Source: Neoscytalidium dimidiatum
Taxonomy: Eukaryota; Ascomycota; Dothideomycetes; Botryosphaeriales; Botryosphaeriaceae
Assembly: GCA_037367355.1 (NCBI GenBank)
Contig: CM074695.1
Location: 4,774,001 to 4,838,000 of the forward strand
Direction of reading: 5' to 3'
Length of the DNA stretch: 64,000 nucleotides
Shown here in pieces: positions 45,073-58,087 of this stretch. Made by a program: the position numbers and the translations under genes. The notes under the pieces are model-generated. The model searched no databases. It was given only the letters and a program-made list of their open reading frames with translations, and was not told the origin of the DNA. The stretch's first letter is position 1; each line of letters opens with the position of its first letter.

Positions 45073-46348
45073 ATGCCTTCCCCCTCCAAAGACAAATTCA
45101 CCGCCTCGAATGTGCCTGTGGTTCTTGAGTAGGAGGACACCACCAGCGGTGCCGCGCAGTACCTCGGCCGTGGCGCCGCCTTGACCTTGGATGCTTGTCT
45201 CGACGTTCCCAATTGCACCGCTGTCTTCAAACTGCGGACCATCGCCAGCCTCAAGTTCTCGGACAAGAGAGTGCACCTGTACCTCTCCATCCAACCCGGC
45301 CGCATACACGCTCTCGCGGAGGAAGACGGTCCCGCTCCACAACCGGTCAAGGACGGCCTGATCCCGACCCGGAAATGCGCCACCGCAGCGGACATCCTGC
45401 GCCTGCGCTTCACGCTCGCCCACAACGCCGTCCTGGTCGTCGGACCGCCCGGCGCCGGCAGCCCTCCACTGCCCAGGACGAGCCCGTCCGCCCGCATCCT
45501 CGACGCCCTGCGATCGGCGCGCCACGCGTCGGCCTTGACCGTGGCCCCTCCCCCGCAACAGCATTTCCTCCGCATTCGTAGAAGCCCTCCGCGCGCATGT
45601 GAAGGACGCGCAGTTGAGGCTCGCTTAGGGCGAGGTCGACAGCCTGTACAGCGGCCAGGGCGGCAAGCCGCTGGAGTGGCCGGTCGACGGCGACGGCGAC
45701 CCGCTCGGTCGTGGGGATTCGCCGCCCTCGTATGGCGAGCTGGGTCCACCGCCTCCGCCGCCGCCGCTATCGTCGGGCCGGAAGAGGTTGCGGAGCGCGA
45801 CGAGCTGCCGAGAAAGAGGACGGGCGAGGCCTCCGCCACCGCGGGGTTGCCGGCTGTCGGAAAGCCGCCTGGAGGACATGGCGGATACGACGGTCGCGCG
45901 TGGGCCGATGGCGTGGATGAGCGCATGACGCTGCTGGCTGAGCAGCTGGAGGCTTTGAAGAAGGCGGTCGGTGCTGCGCAAACGGAGAAGCCCACTCCAG
46001 ATAAGAGCCTTGCCAGCCGTTTAGTAGAAGTTGGAGGGCGAGATGGCTGCCCTGAGAGCTGAGGTAGGTGCCGTGAACACGCGTTTGCAGGAGATATCGG
46101 AGCGGCTGTGCGACCCGGATGCCCTTGAGGATCTGAGGTATGAGATTCTCGAGGACGTGGAATACCGGCTGGCGCAGACGAGGGAGGACATTGCTGAGGA
46201 AACGGAAGATAGAATGGACGACCGCCTGCTGACAGCAAAAGAGGAGCCGAGGGAGACCATCGAGGAGGAAATCGAGAATGCCGGAGACAGGATCAAAGAA
46301 CAGTTGAGCAGTGGCAGTGCCGTGACATACTTTGAGTTTCCCAGATAG
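45073..46348 (+). pseudogene. Fungal conserved coiled-coil protein of unknown function, decayed
   Basis: From ATG at 45073 the translation MPSPSKDKFTASNVPVVLE is stopped by TAG (45130-45132) and continues in frame as EDTTSGAAQYLGRGAALTLD, TAVFKLRTIASLKFSDKRVH and ILRLRFTLAHNAVLVV. The frame then drifts; FVEALRAHVKDAQLRLA is stopped by TAG (45626-45628) and continues GEVDSLYSGQGGKPLEW and a Pro-rich linker. Two more frame changes lead to a C-terminal coiled coil, EGEMAALRAEVGAVNTRLQE and EDVEYRLAQTREDIAEETED. Both TAG codons sit where CAG is plausible. The domain order (N-terminal globular, Pro-rich, coiled coil) is that of an uncharacterised fungal family I cannot name. Confidence 0.7.
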
Positions 46349-46949
46349 CGTGAATATAATTGCCGAATTTACTGCAAAGACGATTGCCATACGGAGTTGA
46401 CCTCTGTTTCCGCTTCCGTAGCCAACTTTTATTTCGAGTGCTGACATTTTGATCCGTATTATGGCTAGTGATTTGCACGTACAACTATCTACTACCTACT
46501 TCTCCCCGAGGTGGCGCTTTCAGAGTGTCCTTAATTTGAGCTCAGAAAAGCTCACTTCCGATGCAATCAAAGCGGATGGCACAGGTATGCCAGCTGCTCG
46601 ACTTCGGAGCAGTCGGTAATGCGTTTTCAGCTTCCTCGTTTTCCCGCAGAATCTAACTCCGGCCCCCACGAATTAGCTAGGCAAAGGGCGTCGTCTCTTC
46701 CCCCATTCGGGCGCCAAGTTGCTGCCACAGCGCCACGGGCAGCACAGGGTCCCACATCGGGCGCCTGGTGCTCTTGTTCAAGACAAGCTCGTGGTCTAAT
46801 TATAATTCTTCTTGTCCGACCTCTCCCTAACTTCAGCCTTCGTCACGGTTGTTTGAACGCTGCCTTCCATAGCGCTTTCGATCATCCTTTCGCAAAGTCG
46901 CATGCCGAGAAATATGTGAGGCGGCCAGTGCCCGACCATCGCCGTCGAC
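46349..46949. other. Intergenic stretch, putative promoter of the 1006-aa protein gene
   Basis: A Ser/Pro-rich open frame starting at 46619 overlaps the next gene in another frame and is not supported. Pyrimidine-rich tracts are present. Confidence 0.5.
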
Positions 46950-49900
46950 ATGAGCTACAATTACCCTTATCAGAACTACAACCCAGCCGCCTTCCCGCCG
47001 CCTCCACCACCATGGCAATCTTCGACGCCCTCATACGCTCCGACGCAAAAACCAGCTCTTCCACCGCGTCAGCCTCCAACTCCGGGCTCCCCGAATGTGC
47101 AGGATCTCACTGCGGGCTTTGCGCGCCTTAGCACACATAGCCCAGCGCCAACGCAGCAAAGTTATGTCCCACATGCGGAGTACCACCAGGCCACTTCCAA
47201 CTTCACATGGCCTACAACCCATGGTGACTCTTTGAGCGGCGCACCCGAATACGAACCTCCGCCTCCACTCCCACCGCGCCCTGCCTCCCAATCTCCCTGG
47301 CACGGCTCATTGCAAGCACCACAGTCTCCCCCACCCCCTTCGCACACTCCGCAGCAGTCATGGCAGCAGCCTCCAACCCCGCAAAGCCCTTGGACAGTGC
47401 AGCATGGCCAGCCGAGCCCTCAAACCCCGTCTTCTCGATGGCATCAGAATGGGAAATACAATCGCCCACCTCCTCCACCGCCAGCAGAATTGCAAGCGCA
47501 ACATCATCAACAGCAACAGACCCATGCATATTCACCATCATCTTCGGTAGTTTCGCCCACTGAGCCTTGGACTCCAAGCACAGCTAGCCCTGCTTCCGCC
47601 CCTGTTGAGCACCCGCAGTATTCGTATCAACAGACGTACTATCCACCTCCGCAGCAGAGCCATGGTGCTGGGCTCAGCTCTCAGCAGTCTCCGCCAGCTC
47701 AATATATCCCGCAGCCGGCCACTCCAACGCCAGCATGGCCGCAAACAGTCAAAGTTCAGACCGAACATGTACCTCAGCCTCCACAGTTCGTCTTCGAAAT
47801 GGAGGGATCAATCCCCGGAGTTCCCGAGAAGAAACAGCCAGCGGAGGACCTGAAGAGGGTAGAACGGAGTAAAGAACCGCTTCCAGAGAAATTGCAGAGA
47901 ACATGTACGGACACACTACGTCAAGCTGGCCCTTATTTTTACACGCCTCCTGCACAATCCTCGGTTCCGGAGGAAAGCCTGCAAAAACACGGATCAGATG
48001 ATGCAGAGAATGAATCTACGGCTGGTGCGCTACCGGACAACATATCGTCTGCTGGCGCCCAAGCTCGATCCCGCGCCAGTCTATTACACGATGTGAATTC
48101 AGCCCAGCCAGGCCAATCAGGCAGAGAACAAAGCCAAAATCAAACAGAACAGCCCCTTGCCGGTGCTATTGCGTCGTGCTACTACTTGAAGATACCCAAT
48201 CCACCGACCAATATCCCCGCTGATCAGAGTGACGACTACTTTGTTCTCCATGAGTGTACCTATCCCGATGTCATCAGCTACGCCGACATCTTCTGGTTCA
48301 GCCACGTCGACGTCCCCGAATTCCGGATCTGCGGATTCTGCTTCGAAAAGCATATCAGGCGCACGCAGCTCGCTTGCTCGTTCACTGGAAAGCTCGAGTC
48401 GAAAGACGCGAAACTCAGGTGCTCGTTTGGAGCCCCTCGGATGGTTGAGGATCTCTGGCCACAAGCTTTGCGGACAGCCGATTTAAGTCAAGTCAAGCAG
48501 TACATGGAGAGACGGGTGCGAATGATACACTGCCACGGAGTTAATGGAGTATTGGGCGAAGACGTATACCACGTACGCTGGTTTACCATTCGAGAAAACC
48601 AAGTCCCTGGGTTTTTGGCCTGCGAGGCTTGCCTCGAGGAAATAGTCATCAGCACCGCTTTCCAGGAGATATTCGTGCCGTACTCAGAGGCGCAAGGGCC
48701 AGACCAGAGATGGGCTTGCGATCTGGCTGTTGGATTTCTCCGGCGCAGTCTGGCCAATGCTAGAAAGACAGGGAACTGGAGCACTTTCACCGCGGCAGCA
48801 GCGCGCAGGCTGTCTCTCCCTATATGCGAGGGAGAAAATGGCGTCACGGCCGGTTCAAGGAACTGGTACTCGCCTGCGAAGCCCATCCAGGGCGTCGTCA
48901 TCTGCGAGGCCTGCTACATCGACCACCTCGCCGTCACGCAATTCTCCGAAGACTTCGTCGAATACCCCGTCCAAGGAGACAGCGCATCCAACCACTGGTC
49001 CTGCGACTTCGCCCCCATCGCCGTCAAAGCCGCCCTCGACGCCTCGAAGCTGAAATCCTCCTTCACACCCCTCTGGACCACGCTCTCCAGCCTGGCCGCG
49101 CACCCGGTCTGCGCGGCCGGCGCCGTCGCCAACAGGACGTGGTACAGGTCGGCCGCCGCCCCGAACCTCGACCTCTGCCCGACCTGCCACGCCGGCCTCT
49201 TCGCCGCCCTCGACGACCTCGCGCGCCTCTTCGCCCCGGCCACGACCCCGCAGCCCGCCACGCGCGTCTGCGACCTCTCGCCGCGCGGCCCGCGCTTCGC
49301 GCAGTACGCGCCCCTCTACCTCGCCGCCGTCCACACGCCCCGCGGCCTGCCCGCCCTGCTGGCGCACGTGTCGCGCTTCGCCGCGCTCCCGCCCTGCGCC
49401 CGCCGCGACCCCGTCCGCAACGGCCGCTGGCACCTGCTGCACGGGCCCGCGGCCGACCTGGTCGTGTGTGAGGAGTGCTACGCCGCCGCCGTCGAGGGCA
49501 CCCCGCTCGCGGCGCTGCTGGCGCCGTGGCCGCCGCCCACGGGCACGGCCGGCGGCGAGGCCGACCCCGTCCCCCGCGTGTGCGACCTGTACAGCGCGGC
49601 GATGCGGGCGCGGTGGGCCGCGCTGTGCCGGGCCTACGACCCGCGCGATCCGGCGACCGCGCCCGCGCTGGACGCGTTCGTCGCGTTCGCGCGCCGCAGG
49701 CACCGCGTGTACGACGAGACGGTGCCCGCGTGCAGGGAGCTGCTGGTCGCGGCGAGGATGCGGACGGAGCAGCATAGGCTGGCCGGGGCGATGGCGGTGC
49801 ATTCGCATTCGATGGGGCTGATGAGCGGCGGGTTTGGGTACGGGTATGGGGGCGTGTATGCCGGGCAGGCGGCGGCGGCCGGGGCGCAGGGGGTGGGGTT

Positions 49901-49970
49901 GATGATGGAGGGGCTGGCGGATGAGAGGAAGGTGGCGATGCTGGAGGGGAGGTGGAAGGAGGTGGAGTAG
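46950..49970 (+). CDS. Large proline-rich protein with five C-terminal Cys4 units
   Basis: An uninterrupted 1006-codon frame. Residues 1 to about 400 are low-complexity Pro/Gln/Ser/Tyr text (NYPYQNYNPAAFPPPPPPW and similar), surely disordered. From about residue 435 five units of one pattern follow: a Cys, then W or RW/NW followed by F/Y/H, then C-x2-C, then C-[DS]-[LF]. The C-x2-C members are CGFC, CEAC, CEAC, CPTC and CEEC; the closing members are ACSF, ACDL, SCDF, VCDL and VCDL. Unit spans are roughly 435-475, 527-590, 625-685, 720-774 and 815-877. Four Cys per unit suggests zinc sites. The last 100 residues are Gly/Ala/Met-rich. I do not know a function. The third-position GC content rises sharply after about 48840. 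Confidence 0.85.
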   Translation: MSYNYPYQNYNPAAFPPPPPPWQSSTPSYAPTQKPALPPRQPPTPGSPNVQDLTAGFARLSTHSPAPTQQSYVPHAEYHQATSNFTWPTTHGDSLSGAPEYEPPPPLPPRPASQSPWHGSLQAPQSPPPPSHTPQQSWQQPPTPQSPWTVQHGQPSPQTPSSRWHQNGKYNRPPPPPPAELQAQHHQQQQTHAYSPSSSVVSPTEPWTPSTASPASAPVEHPQYSYQQTYYPPPQQSHGAGLSSQQSPPAQYIPQPATPTPAWPQTVKVQTEHVPQPPQFVFEMEGSIPGVPEKKQPAEDLKRVERSKEPLPEKLQRTCTDTLRQAGPYFYTPPAQSSVPEESLQKHGSDDAENESTAGALPDNISSAGAQARSRASLLHDVNSAQPGQSGREQSQNQTEQPLAGAIASCYYLKIPNPPTNIPADQSDDYFVLHECTYPDVISYADIFWFSHVDVPEFRICGFCFEKHIRRTQLACSFTGKLESKDAKLRCSFGAPRMVEDLWPQALRTADLSQVKQYMERRVRMIHCHGVNGVLGEDVYHVRWFTIRENQVPGFLACEACLEEIVISTAFQEIFVPYSEAQGPDQRWACDLAVGFLRRSLANARKTGNWSTFTAAAARRLSLPICEGENGVTAGSRNWYSPAKPIQGVVICEACYIDHLAVTQFSEDFVEYPVQGDSASNHWSCDFAPIAVKAALDASKLKSSFTPLWTTLSSLAAHPVCAAGAVANRTWYRSAAAPNLDLCPTCHAGLFAALDDLARLFAPATTPQPATRVCDLSPRGPRFAQYAPLYLAAVHTPRGLPALLAHVSRFAALPPCARRDPVRNGRWHLLHGPAADLVVCEECYAAAVEGTPLAALLAPWPPPTGTAGGEADPVPRVCDLYSAAMRARWAALCRAYDPRDPATAPALDAFVAFARRRHRVYDETVPACRELLVAARMRTEQHRLAGAMAVHSHSMGLMSGGFGYGYGGVYAGQAAAAGAQGVGLMMEGLADERKVAMLEGRWKEVE

Positions 49971-50548
49971 GGTGTCGTGTGGTGGTTGATGGACGGGTGT
50001 TGGTAGTTTTTGATTTTTGGATCGGGACGACAGGTGCTACCTTTCTCTCGACGTCAGTGCCGGCGGCGGGCTGTCGACAATAGCCGGCGCACCCCTGCGG
50101 ACTCCCACTCTTCACGACTCAATCTGCGTGTCAATCATTTCCACATCGCACGACCCCGCAAGATAGGCGCGTATCCCCTGCCATCATCGAAACCCGAGCC
50201 CGAGCGTTACATCGCTTGCACCCTTCCAGCATCTCTCCGCGCCGTTCCTGGCATACGCAGCCGGCAGCTTGTTTAATTTGCACGGCATGCAAGCGATAGC
50301 GGCCGTGGCCTTGCTACCCCTAATTATGTCGTCGCACAGCAGCGTCGCCTCCGCGCTATCGGAGCCATCGATCCAACTCGTCGCCGTCTGAGCAGTAGCA
50401 TCGAAACGTTGTTCCGGTGGACCCGTCGTCTCATTGGAAGCCCAGACTGCAACGCTCTTCGCACCTGCAGAGGCCAGCTAAAAGGCGATTGCGCCAGGCA
50501 GGCAATTGCTCTGCTCACCGGAGCACCAGTCAGGCCTGTTCATCCGCC
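49971..50548. other. Intergenic stretch before the GH20 gene
   Basis: Nothing beyond a probable promoter is seen. Confidence 0.5.
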
Positions 50549-52740
50549 ATGTGGTTCTCTGCAGCATCCCTTATCCTGTCATTGGTTGCCAGTGGTAAGT
50601 TTCGGACAATCCTGCAACAGCATCGACATCCATGATGCTGATCTTTCCTTGAGGCTCTGCGCGGCTCTTAACCGTCCCGACCATCCCGTTTGAAGCTTCG
50701 AATGGGTCTTTGTCGCTCTCCAGTCTTCGCTCCATCGTGATCGATTCGCGTTATGCCGACGCCGTCAACGGGGATGGAGAGACGCTCATCCCACCCACGC
50801 TCCAAGAGTTCGCCGGCACGTTTGCTGCCGACTTCAGCAAGACTCTGGGCTTGAATCTCAGCTTGTCAACCGGCACGGCATCCGAAACTGGATCTATCTT
50901 CCTTACTCTCGACAACTCGACAGATCTCCTCGACGCTGCTGGCCGCCCCACCGCGGAGGGTTACAGTCTCTCCATCACCACCGACGGCATCACCATTGCA
51001 GGAGCCAGCCCGCTTGGAGCTTGGTGGGGCACTCGCACCCTCATTCAAGCTGCTGTCCTCAACAATGGCACCATCCCAGCCGGCTCCGCCGTCGATGCGC
51101 CAGGTTGGGGGACGCGCGGCGTGATGCTCGATGCCGGTCGACATTACTACCCGCCTGATTTCCTGATCGAGATCTGCTCGTACCTGAGCTTCTTCAAACA
51201 GAATACGTTCCACCTGCACCTGAGCGACAACATGGGCAGCGTCTACTTGGACAACTATGGCTTCATGATGGACCTGTATGCCGCATTCCGCCTGGACTCG
51301 GACGCCCCGGACGTCGCCGGGCTCAACCGCCGCAAGAACGAGTCGTACACGCGTGCCGTTTTCGATGACATCCAACAGCAGTGCGCGGCGCGCGGCGTGA
51401 CCATCATCCCTGAAATCGAAGCTCCCGGCCACGCCCTCGTCATCACGCAGTGGAAGCCCGAGCTCGCGCTGAGCACCGACTACAGCATGCTCAACATCAG
51501 CCACGCGTCGACCATCCCGACCGTGCAATCCATCTGGGCCACCTTCCTCCCGTGGTTCCACAGCAAGACCGTGCACATCGGTGCGGACGAGTACGACAGC
51601 AGCCTGGCATCTGACTACAACGACTTCGTCAACGCCCTCAACACCTTCATCACGAGCACCAGCTCCAAGCGCATGCGCATCTGGGGCACCTTCCCACCCT
51701 CGCCCGCCTACGCAAACAACATCCCCACCGCCGTCAGCATCCAGCACTGGGAGTTCTTCGAGGACAACCCGCTCTTCGACTACATCGCGAACAACTACAC
51801 CGTCCTCAACTCCGACGACGCCTTCTACATCGTCAACAAGTGGTCCGGCTCGTACCCGCAGTCGCTCAACCGCACCCGCATCTTCCACGGCAACCCCCTC
51901 GACGGCGGGCCCTACGCGCCCCACGTCTTCGACACCCGCAACGCGACCAACAACCCGCCGCGCAGCGAGCCCCGCGTCGAGGGCCACATCGCCGCGCTGT
52001 GGAACGACTGCGGGCCCAACGCCACCGTCTACTCCGAGGCCTACTACGCCTGGCGCGACAACCTGCCCGCGCTGGCCGACAAGCAGTGGGGCGGCGACCT
52101 GCGCGAGGCCGAGTACGACGCCGTCTTCGCCGCGCTGCACGCCGCCGTGCCCGCGCAGGACCTCGACCGCCGCGTCGCCTCGCCCGCCGGGCCGACCATC
52201 CTGCGCTACGACTTCGGCGCCGTGCGGGGGAGCGCGGTGCCGGACGCCAGCGGGAACGGGTACGACGGCGTGGTCGAGGGCGGGTGCGCGGCCGGTGACG
52301 GCGACGGCGCCGCGCTGCGCTTCGACGGCGCGTGCTTCGTGCGCACGCCGCTGGCCAGCAAGGGCAGGGACTACGCGCTCGCGTTCTCCGTGTATCCCGA
52401 GTCGGACGCGCCGGGCGCGCTGTTCGTCGGCGCGGACTCGGCGCTGCTGGCGGGCAATGGGAGCGTGGCGAATGTCACGCTGGTCGCGAGCGGGTACGCG
52501 TTCGCGCTGAACTACTCGCTGCCGGTGAACGAGTGGACGGACGTGAAGCTGCTGGGGCTGGGGAACCAGACCTTCTTGGAGGTGGGCGGGGCGGAGCGGA
52601 TGGAGTTCATCACGAAGATGGGGATCCTGGGGAACTCGTTCGTCTGGAGCAGGATTGCCGTGGAGGCGCCGTTGGCGAGGATCGGGGAGGGGTTCAAGGG
52701 GCTGATCAAGGACGTCGTGTTGACGGACGGCTCGGTTTGA
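50549..52740 (+). CDS. Secreted GH20 beta-N-acetylhexosaminidase-like enzyme with C-terminal lectin-like domain
   Basis: Predicted 696 aa from exons 50549-50594 and 50696-52740. Exon 1 encodes the signal peptide MWFSAASLILSLVAS and its join reads A-SNGSLSSLRSIVIDSR. A GH20b-type N-terminal domain (about 25-130) precedes the (beta/alpha)8 barrel, which starts GTRGVMLDAGRHYYPPDFL and has the catalytic pair D-E in HIGADEYD (about residues 312-313) for substrate-assisted hydrolysis of terminal GlcNAc/GalNAc or lacto-N-biose. From about residue 515 (ILRYDFG, DASGNGYDGVVEGG, FDGACFVRTPLASKG) a concanavalin/LamG-like sugar-binding domain is appended, as in lacto-N-biosidase-like members. Many N-glycosylation sites are present. 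Chitin or glycoprotein turnover is the probable role. Confidence 0.9.
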
Positions 52741-52946
52741 GCACAAAAGAGATAAGACCCGCAGTCACCCGCAATGTTGAATTTTCTACGAGTTATTCCT
52801 TTCACAGGCCGTCTTCCCGTCCGCTGAACACCATGCCCGGCGCTCAATCCCGTCCGTTGTCCCGGCTCCCACCTGCATCTTTCCTCTCACAACTCCATGC
52901 TTCGCCCCCTCCGCGGCTCTCTGCTTGAACAGGAGGCAAGATAGTC

Positions 52947-54363
<1,417 letters not shown>

Positions 54364-57280
54364 CTTGAAAGAACCTCAACGCAGATGCGACTGGAGACGG
54401 TTGGACTGTTGGCTCGCGGGGCGTTGTGCGTACTTTGGCCTGGACAGCTGAGCCATTGACACGAGTGAAAAAGCCTTTATACTCCGTCCGAGCAAGCAGT
54501 CTCCTGAGCCCCTGAAGTGCTAGGGAGATATCATGGTGAGGAGAACCACTACTCGCTTTTTGGATCCTAGTTTCATACAGACGCTCTGGGAAAACTCCAG
54601 CGGCGTAGACGCCGCGAAAGGCTGGTCGAAATGCACCATAGTATTGGCTTGGCATGTCCATGTTGTGGTTCTTACACAACGTTGGGTGGGTGGTTGAGGA
54701 GCCAAGAAATACCAAGGCGGCGAAGATCAAATAGAAGAAGGTTAAGTGAAGGTGAACCATCTGGTCCTTGCCCAGAGCGGAAGCACACGGTCAAAGAGTA
54801 CCCGCCGTGGACCCAGCATGCTGCATCCGATCAGTTGCCCTTTCGGGACGAGCACGTTGCACTCGGCAGACACTGGAACGGCCCGCGATATGATGCAACC
54901 TGGCCGGTTCCAAACCCCTGGATATGCTCAGAGAAACCATTCTGTGCTCTTGCATCGCTGTGAACGAAATAGCATTAGCTTTGCACGTGCGATGACTGCC
55001 AATCACGTCTATTCTACGGACAAGTGTCGGAGATGCAGACTTGAAGAAGTGGTATAACTTTTGCGGATCACCTATAAGTACCTGCTATGGTATTTTCTAG
55101 CCTTGCATACAATGTGCCTCTGTTCATGTGTATACATTGCTTATGCCTGCTCAGATATCGCGGTGACATTCCAGATTTCACAGACCCAAGATCTCGCACC
55201 AAACCCTGAATAGCAGATTGAACCAATTGCTCGCTTACTTCTCTAACTGGGTACATATTTCTGTCCGAATATTGAATATAGCGGGCGTGAATGATGTACA
55301 CTAAAACGGAAGGTCAACGCCTCAGACGTCCGAAAAAGAGTTACTGAACACGCGTCGTGTGCTCGGCTGTCTCCGTCAGCTATCCATCCGCTAACTAAGA
55401 TCTGCATCTCAAAACGAATATACATCACTCGTATATCGTCTCACTGGGATTAGAGACGTGAAAGAGAGCCCTCGCAATATCGCCATCAGAAGCCACCTTT
55501 GAGGGCCATCTACATTGAAAATAGGATTGCTGTTACTCTACTTAGGATACTTAGGATCCCACATCTAATGACTGCTCGGAAGAAGAAGAATGATATGATA
55601 TCCTGTGATGTTCGACCTCTGAGCGACGTAGTCGATCAACGCGGAAGCTGCTCTTCTTATCCGGACATCGGCGGCAGATGCTCCGGGAGTTTCTGTGGCG
55701 CCACGCCCATCGGCGTTGAGAGTTGCCGACCTTCCATGTTCGAGGGACCTGGCCATCTTTGGGCATAGTAGAACCTTATCTGTAACTACAAAGCCGCTCT
55801 CTCCGAGCCTCATGTACGCGTGTGCTTATCGGGCGTTTCCATTTCCTCTTATTTCCTTTTTCCGTATGTTCCTGAGTGAACTACTGAAAGGATCCGTTTC
55901 AATTGGGGCTGCGTACCACGCAACACATCTCTCCGGAACGCAGAGCGTCAGATGAATTTTTACTCCAACCAAAGCCCTTCACCACCTCCTAGAACGCGTG
56001 GACGAGACGCCACCGATACACCAAGTCGCCGAACACGTTGTCATCCACCTCATCCAACTCCTCACCCACCCCAATCCCTACACCACCACCACCTACTAGC
56101 CACATCATCTTCCTCGTAATCCACGCTTGCGCCACTCCCACCAAGTTCGCATTGTTTCTCTCCAAATGCATACAATGCATCTCCCCCCGCTCCCCCCGGG
56201 GACTAACCCCCACGTCGTCCAACCCCACCCATTCCACTGCCACGCCTGTCTGCCTACCACCACGCCAACGGTCGTACGTCGCATGCGAACTCGCCCCAGC
56301 TAGATTAGCCAGACCGATACCGGGCTCCGCAACGGGCGGATCGTCCGTGGCGCGCGTTTGGCTCGGGGAAAAAATCACCAGGCCAGTGCGGATGCTAACA
56401 AGCGGAGCATGCCAGAAGCGAAGCCAAGACCGAGAAAGAAACGTGCAGAAGCATAACTGGCGACACGGAGGACTAAGGATTACAGGCAGACATGAGGATA
56501 CTACCTAGATGACTGTCGAGGGAGAGTGCATCCGGGAAACAGTCACGTCCGATATCGAATAAGGCACAGGATAAGTAATTAGTTGATTCAGGAGCTAACG
56601 ATGGGGACTGGTGGGTAAAACTCGAAACATCGCGCTTCACATGCCACAAGGAAAGCCAAGATGTGAACGCGCCGAAGGCCGAGATGGTTGAATGAGGCTA
56701 TTCGCGCGGCTGTGGCAGCAGAACTGCGAGTGATTGACAACCAAGTGCCGAGGAGCCTAAAACCACTTGTGTGGCTACACCTCTTTGGTCAAAAAGTGGG
56801 CATAAGAGCCGATTGGATCCTTAGCTATCATGGTAAGCAGGCGAGAGACGTAGGAACATCTTCCGTGCGACAGAGCTTCCGGGCATCCCGTGAACAATTG
56901 GCTGTGGCCTGAGAAGAGGCATCAGTCGCGCGCAAAGCACTCGAAACATATTTCCATGTCGAGCGCAACGCCATAGCTCTTGTCAGAGACGTCTGGTCAT
57001 GCTGATCGCCTTCTCACGTCCGTACGTAGATCTCTCCAGGCAAACTTTGGACCCGCAGGGGCACGTCAGACAGCGGGGCAGGGTCCTTGGCAAAGCCCGA
57101 ATGTAGCCAATTGCAGAGGGCGGAAAGAGAAGGCCTCGAAACGTCGGAGGCATCGTTATGCAGGGTCTCCCGCCGCGTAGGTTGGAGTGTTTGTCTTTTG
57201 TCGCAGGCATGCATCTCCACCCTGTGCCCAACGTTTTTACTTCGGTAAGCGAGAGTGAGCAACCTTAAAAATGATGCCGC
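54364..57280. other. Long stretch without a supported gene
   Basis: Two open frames were considered and not accepted: 54760-54287 on the minus strand, which begins signal-like but overlaps protease exon 1 in another frame, and 56378-55989 on the minus strand (129 codons, no similarity). No RNA gene or repeat is evident. Confidence 0.5.
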
Positions 57281-57966
57281 CTACGCATTTCCGACGATCT
57301 TCTTGACGCGTTCCAGCAGCACCGGAGCCTCTCTGCCCAGCTTTCTCTTCCCGTCTTTGCCAGGCGAGCGCGCCTTGGCCATCTGTTTCCTCATGCGCTC
57401 GCGCTGGGCAATCTTCTCCCGGCGCTGGCGCTCGGCCTCCTCGTGGGCCTTTCGGCGAGCCTCGGCCTCTTCCTTGCGCTTCTGTCCTATGGCAGCCTCC
57501 TTGCTGAAGGTCTTGGGTTTCTGCTTCCTCCGCGGGCGGCGCTCCTTGTGATCGTCATTGCCCTGGGGCTCGGGGGACGGCTGGTCCAGCAGTGCTTGTC
57601 GTTCGGGATGTGGTTCTACAGTAGGCTCGGGAGAGGGAGGCTTTTCGTCTTGGCCGGCGTCGGTTCTCTGCGGGTTCTGGGCCTGCAGTTCCCGCTCGCG
57701 GATCTTTGCGTACTGCTTCTTGACCTTGGCCTTGTGGATCAGGTCCTTCTTGATCTTCTGAACTACTCGGGCGTCAGCAGATGGCAGGCGCTGGGGCGGG
57801 CGGTGGGTTATTGCAGCTCACCCTTGCGTCTGTAGGTGCCGTCGGGCAGGTTTGCGGGCCCGACGGTAAAGCCTTTCTTGGAGGAGGGCGGGCGGTCGGC
57901 ATCGCCGCGCTGTCTCTTTGAGGACGGCTGGGCATCAGAGTCGTCGCGAGCGCGTTTGGCAGACAT
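57281..57966 (-). CDS. FYV7: rRNA-processing protein Fyv7
   Basis: Predicted 209 aa from exons 57966-57822 and 57765-57281. It is a nucleolar small-subunit (pre-40S) processing factor. The N-terminus, rich in Lys/Arg/Asp/Ser, leads to the family block GFTVGPANLPDGTYRRK, which joins over the intron to VVQKIKKDLIHKAKVKKQYA. A Pro/Glu-rich linker is followed by the long basic helix KEEAEARRKAHEEAERQRRE and the C-terminal KARSPGKDGKRKLGREAPVL. The intron ends GCTGACGCCCGAG, so its acceptor is an unusual GAG while the branch site is good. Both exons carry family-typical text, so the join is firm. The gene is intact. Confidence 0.9.
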
Positions 57967-58087
57967 GATTGCTGGAACTGGGGGACTGGCGGCTGAGCTG
58001 GCGCGTCGCTGCGCTGCGTTGGCGGATGATGAAATTTCTTTGGCTGCGGGACTAGTGCGGTAGGGCGGTAGGGCGGCACACAGGGCT

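Noticed and set aside
45012..46238. 408-codon minus-strand frame over the coiled-coil relic
   Set aside because: Composition is Arg/Ser/Pro-rich without any motif, while the plus strand shows readable conserved segments in several frames.
48855..49808. 317-codon and further minus-strand frames over the 1006-aa protein
   Set aside because: Arg/Ala/Gly-rich mirror of GC-rich coding DNA; no domain.
50866..52746. 626-codon open frame antisense to the GH20 gene
   Set aside because: It is an Arg/Val/Gly-rich shadow produced by high GC3 on the coding strand; the sense strand has a full GH20 enzyme.
55989..56378. 129-codon minus-strand frame
   Set aside because: No similarity seen; the Gly/Val-rich end mirrors CACC-rich simple sequence on the plus strand.
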